A DNA stretch of 64,000 nt from an uncultured Hyphomicrobiales bacterium (GCA_903885555.1 CAISIV010000018.1:49049-113048), one strand, 5' to 3'. Counted from the stretch's first letter, positions 1 through 9,953 are shown. A program made the numbers and translations. The notes: generated from the letters alone by a model not told the origin.

Positions 1-434
1 GGCGACGCCACGATCGCGATCGTGGTTGGGACCAGTCCGTGCCACACGATCGCGCTGATGCCGGCCTTTGCCATTCCGGCGCCAACCAGGCCGCCGACCA
101 GCGCATGCGAGCTGCTCGACGGAATACCCAAGCCCCAGGTGATGAGGTTCCAGACAATCGCGCCCATCAGCGCGCCAAAAATCACGTTTGGATCGACCAC
201 GCTCGCCGAAATGATGCCGGTGCCGAGTGTGTTGGCGACGTGCAGGCCGAAAAACATGAAGGCGATGAAATTGAAGAACGCCGCCCAGGCCACTGCGTAT
301 TGCGGCCGCAGCACGCGGGTAGAGACGATGGTCGCGATCGAATTCGCGGCATCGTGCAAGCCGTTGAGAAAATCAAACAACAGCGCAACGGCAATGAGCC
401 CGAACAGCACCGGCGTGGACAGGACAGCATCCAT
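1..434 (-). CDS. Inorganic phosphate transporter, PiT family (truncated by window edge; N-terminal part present)
   Basis: Reverse-strand translation MDAVLSTPVLFGLIAVALLFDFLNGLHDAANSIATIVSTRVL...; the NGLHDAANSIAT motif is typical of PiT. Followed upstream by a DUF47 gene. Confidence 0.85.
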   Translation of the reverse strand, partial: MDAVLSTPVLFGLIAVALLFDFLNGLHDAANSIATIVSTRVLRPQYAVAWAAFFNFIAFMFFGLHVANTLGTGIISASVVDPNVIFGALMGAIVWNLITWGLGIPSSSSHALVGGLVGAGMAKAGISAIVWHGLVPTTIAIVAS

Positions 435-458
435 GGTCGCGCTACTCCGGAACGACGC

Positions 459-1103
459 TTAAACGTGCTCGATGACGATGCCGTGCAGATCATTGGCAAC
501 GTCGTCGAAGCGATCGACGACCTTTTCCAGGTGATCGTAAACTTCATTGCCTATGAAGAAGGCCATCGGATCGGCCTTGGCACAGCGCAGGTACAGCGCC
601 CGCAGACCGATATCGTGCAACTCATCGGCGCGGCCTTCGAGCGCCGACATCTGCGCCGTCAGATCGCTAATACGCACCGCGTGCGTGCTGATCGAGCGCA
701 GAAGCGGCACGGCTTCCTGCATCAACTGCGCGCATTTGACGATGGCATCAGCCATGTCCTTCATTTCCGTCGTGAACTCGGTCACGTCGAACAGCTTGAT
801 GCCCTTGGCGGTCTTCTGCATCTGATCGATGGTGTTGTCCATCGAGGTGATCAGGTCGCGGATATTGCCGCGGTCGAATGGGGTGATGAAGGTGCGGCGG
901 ACAGCGATCAGCACTTCACGGGTGACGTCGTCGGCATCCTGCTCGCGGTCCATCACGATCTGATAGTTACGCTGGATCGCATCGCCGCCTTCGAGCATCG
1001 CCCGCAGCGCCTCGGCGCCCGCCAGAACCGCTTGGGAATGCCGCGCGAAGAGATCGAAAAACCGCTCCTCCTTCGGCATCAAAGCCTGAAACCAACGCAT
1101 CAT
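459..1103 (-). CDS. DUF47/PhoU-like phosphate transport regulator
   Basis: 214 aa helical protein (MMRWFQALMPKEERFFDLFARHSQAVLAGAEALRAML...); canonical DUF47-PiT gene pair. Confidence 0.85.
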   Translation of the reverse strand: MMRWFQALMPKEERFFDLFARHSQAVLAGAEALRAMLEGGDAIQRNYQIVMDREQDADDVTREVLIAVRRTFITPFDRGNIRDLITSMDNTIDQMQKTAKGIKLFDVTEFTTEMKDMADAIVKCAQLMQEAVPLLRSISTHAVRISDLTAQMSALEGRADELHDIGLRALYLRCAKADPMAFFIGNEVYDHLEKVVDRFDDVANDLHGIVIEHV

Positions 1104-1360
1104 GGCGGAACTCCCCGGCCGAATCGATTGCTGCCGGCGGTCAACCTATTCCGTTGCCGGGCCGATCCGAAACCCGGCAAAAGGCGGCTGTGGGTACAAT
1201 GGGAACAACTCGCATGACGGGAAAACTTGCGGGCCGAAAACCCTTGCGCCGCTTGTGGTTTTCGCCCCGTCAAAATGGACAGGGGCCGCACAAAGCGCTT
1301 AAACATCCCCGGCGCCATGGGCTGGCTCGCGGGGCGCAGTAGCAATAAGCGGAGACGACA

Positions 1361-2479
1361 ATGCGGTTGGGTTACTTCACGATGCCGGTGCACCCGATGG
1401 GCCGGAGCTGGGCGGAAACGCTGCAGGAAGACCGCGAGCAGATTATCCTGTGCGACAAGCTCGGCTTCCATGACGCCTTCGTCGGCGAACATCTGACCGA
1501 TGCCTGCGAGACGGTTACCAGCAGTTCCCTGTTTCTCGCCACGCTGATCTCCGAGACCAAGACCATCAAGCTTGCCACCGGCACCACCAACCTGTCGCAG
1601 ATTCACCCGGTCGTAGTCGCGGCCAACGCCGCGATGTTCGACCACCTCTCGAAAGGCCGCTTCATTTTCGGCATCAGCCCGGGCGCGCTGACCTCCGACG
1701 CCGAAGCGCTCGGCCTGCTGGACGAAGACCGCAACAAGATTTTCGCCGAAGCGATCGACGTCATTCTGGAAATCTGGTCGCGCGATCCGCCCTACAACAT
1801 CGATCTGCCGAACAACCGCTTCAAGGTCTCGACCGCGCGCACCGCGACGCTCGACCTCGGCATCGGCATCATGGCCAAGCCGTATCAGAAGCCGCGGCCG
1901 GAAATCGTCGGCACCGTGGTGGCGCCGTTCTCGCCGGGCGTTGTGCTGATGGGCAAACGCGACTTCCATCCGCTGTCGGCGAACTTCCTGTTGCCGAACC
2001 ATCTCAAATCGCACTGGACCAACTACGCCAAGGGCAAGGCCGAGGCCGGCACCAAAGCCAGCATCAATGACTGGCGTGTCGCGCGTAACATCTTCGTTGC
2101 CGATGACGACAAGACCGCACTGCGTTACGGCCGCGAGGACGCCAAGAGCCCCTATCGGTTCTACTTCGAGCAGATGGGCGCCAAGATGCGCCGCGGCGGC
2201 CGCATCTATGTGTTCAAGAGCCACAAGGAACAGCCGGACGAAGAGATCACGCACGACTACATCATGGACAATTGCGTGATCCACGGCACCGTCAACAAAG
2301 TGGTCGACGAGATCCTCAAGCTGCACGAGATGACCGGCGATTTCGGCGAACTGGTCTATGCCGGCATGGAGTGGGTCGATCCCGCGCTCGGCAAGCGGTC
2401 GATGCAGTTGCTGGCCGAACAGGTCATGCCGCGCGTCAACGAGGCGATCGGCAAGAAGACGAGCGCCGCGGCGGAGTAA
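1361..2479 (+). CDS. LLM-class flavin-dependent oxidoreductase (luciferase-like monooxygenase)
   Basis: MRLGYFTMPVHPMGRSWAETLQEDREQIILCDKLGFHDAFVGEHLTD... bacterial luciferase-like pattern; upstream purine-rich RBS GCGGAGACGACA. Confidence 0.88.
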   Translation: MRLGYFTMPVHPMGRSWAETLQEDREQIILCDKLGFHDAFVGEHLTDACETVTSSSLFLATLISETKTIKLATGTTNLSQIHPVVVAANAAMFDHLSKGRFIFGISPGALTSDAEALGLLDEDRNKIFAEAIDVILEIWSRDPPYNIDLPNNRFKVSTARTATLDLGIGIMAKPYQKPRPEIVGTVVAPFSPGVVLMGKRDFHPLSANFLLPNHLKSHWTNYAKGKAEAGTKASINDWRVARNIFVADDDKTALRYGREDAKSPYRFYFEQMGAKMRRGGRIYVFKSHKEQPDEEITHDYIMDNCVIHGTVNKVVDEILKLHEMTGDFGELVYAGMEWVDPALGKRSMQLLAEQVMPRVNEAIGKKTSAAAE

Positions 2480-2483
2480 CGGC

Positions 2484-4010
2484 CTAGAAGGTGCCCGCGA
2501 TCAGCGCGGTCACCTTCGCTGCCTCCTGCTCCAGTTCATCCACCTTCATGCACACCGCGACATAACGGTCGGGCCGCAGCAAAAAGACGTGGTCGTTGTA
2601 TTGCGCGAGCCGCGGGGCGCCGACGTCGAGCGGCATTGCGACAACACGCGCTTTGAGCTGCGCCCAAGGCGCACCTGACAGTCGCGGCATCACCATCTCG
2701 GCGTGCGCGCTGCGGACGACCAGAGAAAACCCCTCGCCCAGCAGATCGTCCAGCAAAACGCCGCCGATGCGTGGCTGCGGAAACAGCCGGCCGACCAGCG
2801 TTTTCCGCGCATTTTCGCCGTCGGGTACGATGAAGCCCTGCGCAAAACGCGGCGGCGGCTTGAACTTCATCTGCGCGATGTAGTCGCGCGCTTTCGGCAC
2901 CAGCGACAGCGCGCGGAATGCATTCTCGATCGCCCAGGCGACAGCCGCGTTCGGCGGCGCCAGCACGCGCCCGATGTTGAGCGCGAACTCGATCATGGCC
3001 CAGGCGTGATCGCGGCGTTCCGGCTCGTAACTTGCCAAAAGCTTCGGCCCCAGATCGCCCCGCGTCACCGCGGCCAGTTTCCAGGCCAGATTATTGGCGT
3101 CGCGCAAGCCGCTGTTCATGCCTTGGCCGGCAAACGGCGGCGTCAGATGCGCGGCATCGCCCGCGAGAAATACGCGGCCGTTCGACCATTGCTCCGCCAG
3201 CCGGGCGTGGAAGGTATAGACCGTCTTGCGCACGATACGGCTCTGTGGCGCGGCCTCATGCGTCTGCATCAAATGCGCGATCATATTCGGCGCCAGCATT
3301 TCGGCGTCGGTCTCGTGATCGTGCAGCATGAATTCATAACGCCGCGTATTTTCCGGCCCTGGCAAGGCAATGCAGGGGCGCTTGGGATTGGAATACACCT
3401 TAGTGTGCGGCGACGGGCTCGGCGAATTTTCCAGATCGACAATCAGCCAGCGTTCGCGGAAGGTCGATCCGCTCATCGCGATGCCGAGCTGCTTGCGCAC
3501 GGGGCTCGAGGCGCCGTCGCAGGCAATCAGATAATCGCAGCTGAATTCGAGTTCGCCGCCCCAGGGATCCCGCACCCGCAACAAGACGCCGTCGGAAGCC
3601 TGCTCGAATGACGTCAATTCATGGCGGAACGCGGTCGTGACATGCGCAAAGCGGTCGAGCGCCTCGCGCAACTGCCGCTCCAGAATGGGCTGGCGAAAGG
3701 CATTGCGGCGCGGGAAGCCGAACGGCTCTTCGGTCGGCTGCACTTTGGCGAAGCAGCGGCCCTTGGCGGAAAAATAATGCGAGCCATATCCGGCGACCGT
3801 CTGCGACATCACCTCGCCGGCAAGTCCCGCGGCCTGCATGGTGCGCAGCGATTCATCGTCGATCGACACCGCGCGCGGCTCATGCACGGTCGCCGCATTG
3901 CGCTCGAGCAAAAACGTTTCGACGCCGTAGACGCCGAGCAGATTGGCAAGCGTCAGTCCGGTCGGTCCACCGCCGACGATCGCAACGGGAAAGTGTGTTT
4001 TAGCCGCCAT
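2484..4010 (-). CDS. FAD-dependent aromatic hydroxylase (MhpA/PheA-like)
   Basis: GGGPTGLTLANLLG dinucleotide motif, GDAAHLTPPFAGQGMNSGLRDANNLAWKL motif of class A flavoprotein monooxygenases. Confidence 0.9.
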   Translation of the reverse strand: MAAKTHFPVAIVGGGPTGLTLANLLGVYGVETFLLERNAATVHEPRAVSIDDESLRTMQAAGLAGEVMSQTVAGYGSHYFSAKGRCFAKVQPTEEPFGFPRRNAFRQPILERQLREALDRFAHVTTAFRHELTSFEQASDGVLLRVRDPWGGELEFSCDYLIACDGASSPVRKQLGIAMSGSTFRERWLIVDLENSPSPSPHTKVYSNPKRPCIALPGPENTRRYEFMLHDHETDAEMLAPNMIAHLMQTHEAAPQSRIVRKTVYTFHARLAEQWSNGRVFLAGDAAHLTPPFAGQGMNSGLRDANNLAWKLAAVTRGDLGPKLLASYEPERRDHAWAMIEFALNIGRVLAPPNAAVAWAIENAFRALSLVPKARDYIAQMKFKPPPRFAQGFIVPDGENARKTLVGRLFPQPRIGGVLLDDLLGEGFSLVVRSAHAEMVMPRLSGAPWAQLKARVVAMPLDVGAPRLAQYNDHVFLLRPDRYVAVCMKVDELEQEAAKVTALIAGTF

Positions 4011-4395
4011 GCATCATGCGCAGCACGATGGCGCCCAGCGCACCGAGCCAGAGCACGGCACAGGCGCCCATCTGCACGAAGAAGCCGGCATGACGCTTCT
4101 CGGCCGCGTCGGCATAGCCGCGCATGTAAATGATGCGCCCAACAATCCAGACCAGCCCCAGCGCCGCCGCCCCAATATCGCTGACGTACAGCGCGAACAG
4201 CCACAGCGACGGCAGGAAAATGGGCATCCACTCGAGCGTATTCTGCTGCACGCGGAACACGCGCTCGAAATCGGTATGGCCGGTGGTGGCGGGCAGCACG
4301 ACCCCGAACTTCTGCCGCGCCTTCGCGACCATCAGCCCGGTCGAGAAATAGAGCGCGATCGCCAATAGCGTCACAAATGCTGTGTAGTTCGGCAT
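4000..4395 (-). CDS. MAPEG family membrane protein
   Basis: 131 aa, 4-TM profile, ARQKFGVVLPATTGHTDFERVFRVQQNTLEWMPIFLPSLW MAPEG-like; 3' end overlaps the next gene's start by 11 nt. Confidence 0.8.
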   Translation of the reverse strand: MPNYTAFVTLLAIALYFSTGLMVAKARQKFGVVLPATTGHTDFERVFRVQQNTLEWMPIFLPSLWLFALYVSDIGAAALGLVWIVGRIIYMRGYADAAEKRHAGFFVQMGACAVLWLGALGAIVLRMMHGG

Positions 4396-4470
4396 AGATG
4401 ATTTCTCCGTGCCTCCTTAAAGCCGGAAGCAAGGGAAAAAGCTAGACGCCAAGTATGCCGCGGCCGAAAA

Positions 4471-4812
4471 CTACTTCAACAACGGGATGCTGTTGGGGTC
4501 TTTCGGCTTCGGCACGGTGTGCAAAAAGGCATAGATGTCCGCGAGATCCGCGCTCGGCAGGATGGCTTCCCGGTAAGGCGGCATCGCCCGGTTCGTGCCG
4601 CGCACGAAGCCTTCGAAAGCTTCAAACGGCAGCTCTGTATTGGACAGAACCGCGCCATTGCTGGTGACGGCTGAGCCCTGGCCCTCGAAACCGTGGCACT
4701 GCCAGCAACCGTGGGCGACAAAAGCCTTGCGGCCGTTCTCCGGCGACGCCGCCTGCGCCGCGCCGGCGGCAAACGCACAAGCAGCGACGATCAATGCAAC
4801 GCGAATTTTCAT
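4471..4812 (-). CDS. Periplasmic c-type cytochrome (class I)
   Basis: MKIRVALIVAACAFAAGAAQA signal peptide and CWQCH haem c motif (DNA 4693-4707); distal Met in NRAMPPY. Confidence 0.88.
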   Translation of the reverse strand: MKIRVALIVAACAFAAGAAQAASPENGRKAFVAHGCWQCHGFEGQGSAVTSNGAVLSNTELPFEAFEGFVRGTNRAMPPYREAILPSADLADIYAFLHTVPKPKDPNSIPLLK

Positions 4813-4838
4813 GGCGTTTCTCTTTTTTCTTCTTCGCG

Positions 4839-6824
4839 CTAGCGCGGCTGCGTCCATACGTTGAGCAATGCAGGCTGGCCGGATTTGACCACCGCGATTG
4901 CTTCTTTGAGGGCGGGTCCGAGATCCGCCGGATCCTTGATCGGCCCCTTCGCCCACCAGCCCATCGATTCCGCGAGCTTGTGATATTCAATGTCGGGATT
5001 TTCGATCGAGGTGCCGAGCGGCGACAGGTCGTTGCCATTGTAGACGACGCGGTTGCGGAAATTCGCCAGCCGCTGCACGTGCATCACTTCCTGATGATAG
5101 CCGCGGTTGTTGTGCATGACGGACAGCAGCGGAATCTTGTGCCGCGCCGCCGTCCACAACACGCCCGGTGCATACATCAGATCGCCGTCGCCCTGGATAG
5201 AGACCGAGAAGCGGCCGAGGTCGCGGTTCGCCAAAGCCGCGCCGACGGACGCGGGCGCGCCGTAGCCGACGCCGTAGCCGCCGGAGCGGCCGAGCCAATG
5301 ATGGTGCTTCTCCATCGGCCACAGCCGGTTCGGCCAGTTGCTGACATTGCCTTCGGAAGCCACCAGCGACCAGTCGAGATCCTTGATCTGGCCCCACAGT
5401 TCCATACAGAGGCGCGCGGTGCTGATCGGGCTCGCATCCCACGAAAGCGCCGCGGCTTTGCGCACGTTCTCGCGGCCATTGGCGGAAGCCTTGCGGAAAG
5501 CTTCGCCGCGCTTGGCGATGGCATCCTTGCGGCTGTCGGGAATGGCGGACTTCACCGCCTCGATCAGCGCCGGCAGCGTGGCTTCGGCGTCGGCCGGCAT
5601 CGACACATCGACGACCTGGAAGCGCTGGAAGTCCTGATAGTTCGATTTGGTGATCAGTTCGACCGAGTTGATGCTGATCAGCTTGGTGCCCGGCTTGATC
5701 TTGGTTTCGTTGAAACCGATGCCGTGATCGCCATTGTCGACGTAACCGTTCACCACGGCCCAGAAATCGGACAACTCCATGCCGATGATGACGTCGGCCG
5801 GCCCGATCACATTCGGCGGCCGATTAAGATAATGCGTCTTCGGGAAGTTCATCCGGCCGCCCTGATCGACGACGGCAGCCTGCAGCAATTCGGCAAGCTC
5901 GACGAGCAGCTTGATGCCGTTCGGCGTGCGCGCGGCGCGATCGACGACGATCACCGGGCGTTCTGCATTGACGAGCAGCTTCGCCGCCTCCTTGACCGCA
6001 CCGGTATCGCCCTGCGGCGGCGAACTCGGCACGTAGCGTGGAATGTAGAGCTTCTCGCCGCCGTAATCGCGCATCGGCTCCTGCTGCAGACCGGCGTCGA
6101 GCGACATCATCACCGGCCCGTAGGGCGGCGTCATCGCCGTCTTATACATACGCACCATCGACTGCGCGAAATGTTGCGGCGATGTCGGCGTGTCGTCCCA
6201 TTTGGTGAAGTCGCGCACCAGCGCATTGATGTCCTGCGCCGAATGGAAGGTCGGCACGCCCGGCGGGCGATGTGCAGCATCGAGATCGTTGCCGCCAACG
6301 ACAATCACCGGCACACGGTCGCACCAGGCATTGTAGATGCCCATCGCCGCGTGCTGCAGACCGACAGTGCCGTGCACCAGCGTCATCAGCGGCTTGCCGG
6401 CGATCTTGAAGTAGCCGTGCGCCATGCCGACGGCCGACTCTTCATGCATGCAGGTCAGGAATTCGGGGCTCGTGTTCTTGCCGTAGTCGATCAGCGACTC
6501 ATGCAGCGCGCGGAAGCTCGAGGCCGGATTGCAGGGCAGATATTTGATGTCGAGCGTCTTGATGACGTCGACCATGAAGTCGGAGCCGGGCTTACCGCCT
6601 TCGTGCTTGAGTTCTGCCGGCGTACCGGTCTCGGCGGCGGCCATTTTAGCGGTCGGTGGCAAGGCGGAAGGCCGCGGCGACGCGGCGGGCGTCTCGGCCG
6701 ATGTGGCAGCATTGGCGCCTGGAGCGGCCGTAACCGCCGCGCCTGCCACCGCCACGCCCGTCAGAAAATTACGTCGATTGAGTTTGGTCTGAGAATCGTC
6801 GCGTCCCAGATCTTTACGTGCCAT
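4839..6824 (-). CDS. Thiamine-pyrophosphate-binding enzyme (acetolactate synthase/benzoylformate decarboxylase-like) with N-terminal Tat signal
   Basis: NRRNFLTGVAVAGAAVTAAPGANA twin-arginine signal; HEESAVGMAHGY (catalytic Glu region); GDGDLMYAPGVLWTAARHKIPLLSVMHNN (GDG...NN TPP motif). Confidence 0.88.
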   Translation of the reverse strand: MARKDLGRDDSQTKLNRRNFLTGVAVAGAAVTAAPGANAATSAETPAASPRPSALPPTAKMAAAETGTPAELKHEGGKPGSDFMVDVIKTLDIKYLPCNPASSFRALHESLIDYGKNTSPEFLTCMHEESAVGMAHGYFKIAGKPLMTLVHGTVGLQHAAMGIYNAWCDRVPVIVVGGNDLDAAHRPPGVPTFHSAQDINALVRDFTKWDDTPTSPQHFAQSMVRMYKTAMTPPYGPVMMSLDAGLQQEPMRDYGGEKLYIPRYVPSSPPQGDTGAVKEAAKLLVNAERPVIVVDRAARTPNGIKLLVELAELLQAAVVDQGGRMNFPKTHYLNRPPNVIGPADVIIGMELSDFWAVVNGYVDNGDHGIGFNETKIKPGTKLISINSVELITKSNYQDFQRFQVVDVSMPADAEATLPALIEAVKSAIPDSRKDAIAKRGEAFRKASANGRENVRKAAALSWDASPISTARLCMELWGQIKDLDWSLVASEGNVSNWPNRLWPMEKHHHWLGRSGGYGVGYGAPASVGAALANRDLGRFSVSIQGDGDLMYAPGVLWTAARHKIPLLSVMHNNRGYHQEVMHVQRLANFRNRVVYNGNDLSPLGTSIENPDIEYHKLAESMGWWAKGPIKDPADLGPALKEAIAVVKSGQPALLNVWTQPR

Positions 6825-6999
6825 GCCGGCCTCCCATCGCTTCCAACTTTGAACGCTGGACTTGCCCGGTCAGATTCATGACCGGAGGCCAGCTGTTGGC
6901 GCGATGGTAGTGCAGGCGTCAGCGCCCCGCTACGGGGGCACCTATTCTTTTGTGCGCACGGCTTGATATCCGAAAAATATCCGTGTCGCGGCCGTGGAA

Positions 7000-8064
7000 C
7001 TAGCGAACCGGCGGCAACGGTTGCGACGAGATCGCCGGACCCGCGGCACCGGCAGAAGCCGGAGCGTTCGCGCGCGGCGGCGGCGCCATCGGGTTTGCCG
7101 GCTCCGGCGGCGCGCCGGAGTTTGCAATGGCATCGGGCGCCTTGCCCGGCAACACGACGACGCGGGTGCCAACCTGTACGCGGCTGAACAGATCCTCGAC
7201 ATCCTGATTGAGCATGCCGACGCAACCGGACGACACGTACTGGCCGATGGTCGACGGCTGGTTGGTGCCGTGAATGCGATACAGCGTCTTGCCGAGATAC
7301 ATCGCGCGCGCGCCGAGCGGATTGCCGGCACCACCGGCCATGAAGCGCGGCAGATAAGGCTGGCGCTCGATCATTTCCGCCGGCGGATGCCAATCGGGCC
7401 ATTCCGTCATCTTGCTGATACGTTCGGTGCCGGTCCAGGTGAACCCGTCGCGGCCGACGCGAACGCCGTAGCGCATCGCCTTGCCGCCGCCGAGCACGAG
7501 GTAGAGATACGTATTGGCCGTATCGACAACGATGGTGCCGGCCGGCTCCTTGGTCGAGAAGTCGACCAATTGTTTTTTCAGATGGGCCGGCAGTTCCTTC
7601 GGCGCGCCGGTTTCCGGCTGATCGTCCGGCGGCAGCGTCGCAACCGATGCCGGAGCAGCCGGTGCCGTCGCCGCGGGCGAATTTGCTGCGGGCCCGGGCA
7701 CAGCCGATCCGATAGCGCCCGGCGGACGCATCACAGGGTCGGCATCGAGCTGGTGACCGGACTGCGCGTCCGGCAGGATATTGCTCGGCATATTACCGGG
7801 CTGCTGGGCCTGCGCGGGCATCGGGTTCTGACTGAACTGCGGACGGCGCTGTGGCAACTGTCTCATCGGCGCCAGATCGTCATCGTCGTCTTCCATCAGA
7901 TAACCGGGAGCCGGCAGACGCTCGTCGCGATAGGTGCCGGGGAGCGGCGCGGCCCGGAAATAGGGCTCAGGCGCCGGACGATAAGTCTGCGCCAGCGCAG
8001 TGGTGGCCGGAACAGCCAAGAGCGCAGAACCTGCCAGCAGAAAGAAGCCGAGACGTCGGATCAT
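7000..8064 (-). CDS. L,D-transpeptidase (YkuD domain)
   Basis: IHGTNQPSTIGQYVSSGCVGMLNQDVEDLF matches the HGT...SxGCVRM catalytic motif; signal peptide and Pro/Ala-rich N-terminal region. Confidence 0.92.
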   Translation of the reverse strand: MIRRLGFFLLAGSALLAVPATTALAQTYRPAPEPYFRAAPLPGTYRDERLPAPGYLMEDDDDDLAPMRQLPQRRPQFSQNPMPAQAQQPGNMPSNILPDAQSGHQLDADPVMRPPGAIGSAVPGPAANSPAATAPAAPASVATLPPDDQPETGAPKELPAHLKKQLVDFSTKEPAGTIVVDTANTYLYLVLGGGKAMRYGVRVGRDGFTWTGTERISKMTEWPDWHPPAEMIERQPYLPRFMAGGAGNPLGARAMYLGKTLYRIHGTNQPSTIGQYVSSGCVGMLNQDVEDLFSRVQVGTRVVVLPGKAPDAIANSGAPPEPANPMAPPPRANAPASAGAAGPAISSQPLPPVR

Positions 8065-8225
8065 ACTATTTTTACCTGTCAGCCAAATCGGGCCGAAAAA
8101 GCCCCGAAATCGTGCCTTGGATTGCCCAAGGATGAAGGCACATTCAAGACAAGATTGGGGCTATCTCAGTAACGTGATTCTGCCGTGACGCGTGAGCAAC
8201 ATCATTCCAGCGGCCCGGCCCTTCG

Positions 8226-8609
8226 TCAGGCCTTTTTGGCCTCCTCGGCCAGCACTTTCTTGGCGATGCGATGGGCGTCGACCGCAGCTGGAAACCCGCA
8301 ATAAATCGCGACTTGCCGCAGAATTGCAGCCAATTCGACCTCGGTGACCCCATTCCGCAGCGCGCCCTTAAAATGCGCCTCGAATTCGTGCATGCGGCCG
8401 AGGCAGGCGATCATGCCCATATTCAGGATGCTGCGGTCACGGGGTTTGAGGCGGTCGTCGCCCCAGACTGCCCCCCAAGCGAACTCGTTGAGCATATCCT
8501 GGAAGTCGCGATTGAAGTCGTCGGTATTAGCGACGGCCCGATCGACGTATTCATCGCCCAGCACTTGGCGCCGCATCTTCAGACCGCGGTCGTACATTGC
8601 CTTGTCCAT
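8226..8609 (-). CDS. Carboxymuconolactone decarboxylase family protein
   Basis: MDKAMYDRGLKMRRQVLGDEYVDRAV...EFEAHFKGALRNGVTEVELAAILRQVAIYCGFPAAVDA; RBS GGAGGAAAAACC before ATG. Confidence 0.9.
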   Translation of the reverse strand: MDKAMYDRGLKMRRQVLGDEYVDRAVANTDDFNRDFQDMLNEFAWGAVWGDDRLKPRDRSILNMGMIACLGRMHEFEAHFKGALRNGVTEVELAAILRQVAIYCGFPAAVDAHRIAKKVLAEEAKKA

Positions 8610-8729
8610 GGTTTTTCCTCCGTTTTGGGCGGGTTGTTCCGCCGATCGGGGTGATGTTGACAGAAAATGGCCGATCCCGTCCATTCAGGCCAAACGCGAT
8701 GCGGCAAGGAAGTTTCCAAGGAAACCTGG

Positions 8730-9953
8730 ATGGAAGTAGCGATCATCGGCGGCGGGATTTGCGGCCTCGCTCTCGCACTCAATCTGCACAAGCGCGGCAT
8801 TGCCTCGCGCATTTACGAACGCGCGCCGGAGATCAAGCCGCTCGGGGTCGGCATCACGCTGCTGCCGCATGCGATGCGCGAATTCACCGCGTTGGGCGTT
8901 GGCGACCTGTTGCTCAAGGCCGGCATCGAGAACCGCGAGAGCGCTTTCTTCAATCGCTTCGGCCAACTGATCTACAAGGAAGAACGCGGACTGTTCGCCG
9001 GCTATCAATTTCCGGAAGTCGGTATCCATCGCGGCACGTTGCATCTCATATTGTTTGAAGCCGCAAAGACGAAGCTTGGCAGCGACGCCATCGTGCTCGA
9101 CCACGAGTGCACCAGCGTCGAGCAGGACGACAATGGCGTTACGATTCATTTCAAGGACCGCGACAGCGTGCGCGCCGACGTGGCCATCGCCTGCGACGGC
9201 ATCAACTCGCCGATCCGCAAACAATTTTATCCGGACGACAAGCTTGCCTTCGCCGGCATCAATACCTGGCGCGGCGTGACGCGGCGCAAACCGATCCTCG
9301 ATGGCCGGACTTACATGCGGGTCGGATCTATTTTCACCGGCAAGATGGTGATCTATCCGATCGTCGACAATATCGACGACGAGGGCCGCCAGCTCATCAA
9401 TTGGATGGCCGAGATCAAGGGGGATTCCCCACTTCAGAACGACTGGAATAAGCCCGGACAACTCACGGATTTCCTCTCGATCTACGAGAACTGGCGCTTC
9501 GACTGGCTCGACGTCGGCCAGATGATCCGCGACGCCGACCAGATCCTGGAATATCCGATGGTCGACAAGGACCCGATCGATACCTGGACATTCGGCCGGG
9601 TGACGCTGGCCGGCGACGCCGCCCACCCGATGTATCCGCGCGGCTCGAACGGCGCGGCGCAGGCCGCCATCGACGCCCGCACGCTGGCGGACCTGCTGCG
9701 CAACCACACCGACCCGCGCGACGCTCTCAAGGCCTACGAGGCCGAGCGCGCCCAGACGGCGGCCAAAGTGGTGCGCACCAACCGGGAATTCCCGCCGGAT
9801 TTCATTAATATCAAGGTCGAGGAACTGGTCGGCGACAAGCCCTTCGAGAACCTCGACAAATTCATCACCCAGGACGAATTGAAGGCGCTATCGGACAATT
9901 ACAAACGGATCGCCGGTTTCGCGCTTTCCGACGTCACGCCGCGGAACTTTTAG
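8730..9953 (+). CDS. FAD-dependent monooxygenase (salicylate hydroxylase-like)
   Basis: MEVAIIGGGICGLALALNLHKRG; GDAAHPMYPRGSNGAAQAAIDARTLADLL. ATG 8730 preferred over the upstream in-frame start at 8667. Confidence 0.9.
   Translation: MEVAIIGGGICGLALALNLHKRGIASRIYERAPEIKPLGVGITLLPHAMREFTALGVGDLLLKAGIENRESAFFNRFGQLIYKEERGLFAGYQFPEVGIHRGTLHLILFEAAKTKLGSDAIVLDHECTSVEQDDNGVTIHFKDRDSVRADVAIACDGINSPIRKQFYPDDKLAFAGINTWRGVTRRKPILDGRTYMRVGSIFTGKMVIYPIVDNIDDEGRQLINWMAEIKGDSPLQNDWNKPGQLTDFLSIYENWRFDWLDVGQMIRDADQILEYPMVDKDPIDTWTFGRVTLAGDAAHPMYPRGSNGAAQAAIDARTLADLLRNHTDPRDALKAYEAERAQTAAKVVRTNREFPPDFINIKVEELVGDKPFENLDKFITQDELKALSDNYKRIAGFALSDVTPRNF

Noticed and set aside
1100-2326. 408-aa minus-strand ORF
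   Set aside because: Antisense to the LLM oxidoreductase, which has clear family motifs and an RBS.
4794-6881. 695-aa plus-strand ORF
   Set aside because: Antisense mirror of the TPP enzyme gene; Arg/His/Asp-rich nonsense composition typical of high-G+C shadow ORFs.
6825-6999. Possible TPP riboswitch upstream of the TPP-dependent enzyme
   Set aside because: The gene uses TPP rather than making it, and no THI-box consensus was seen; only generic hairpins.
8112-8141. CCTTGG...CCAAGG and GTGCC...GGCAC pairings upstream of the L,D-transpeptidase
   Set aside because: Short, mutually exclusive stems; expected by chance at this base composition.
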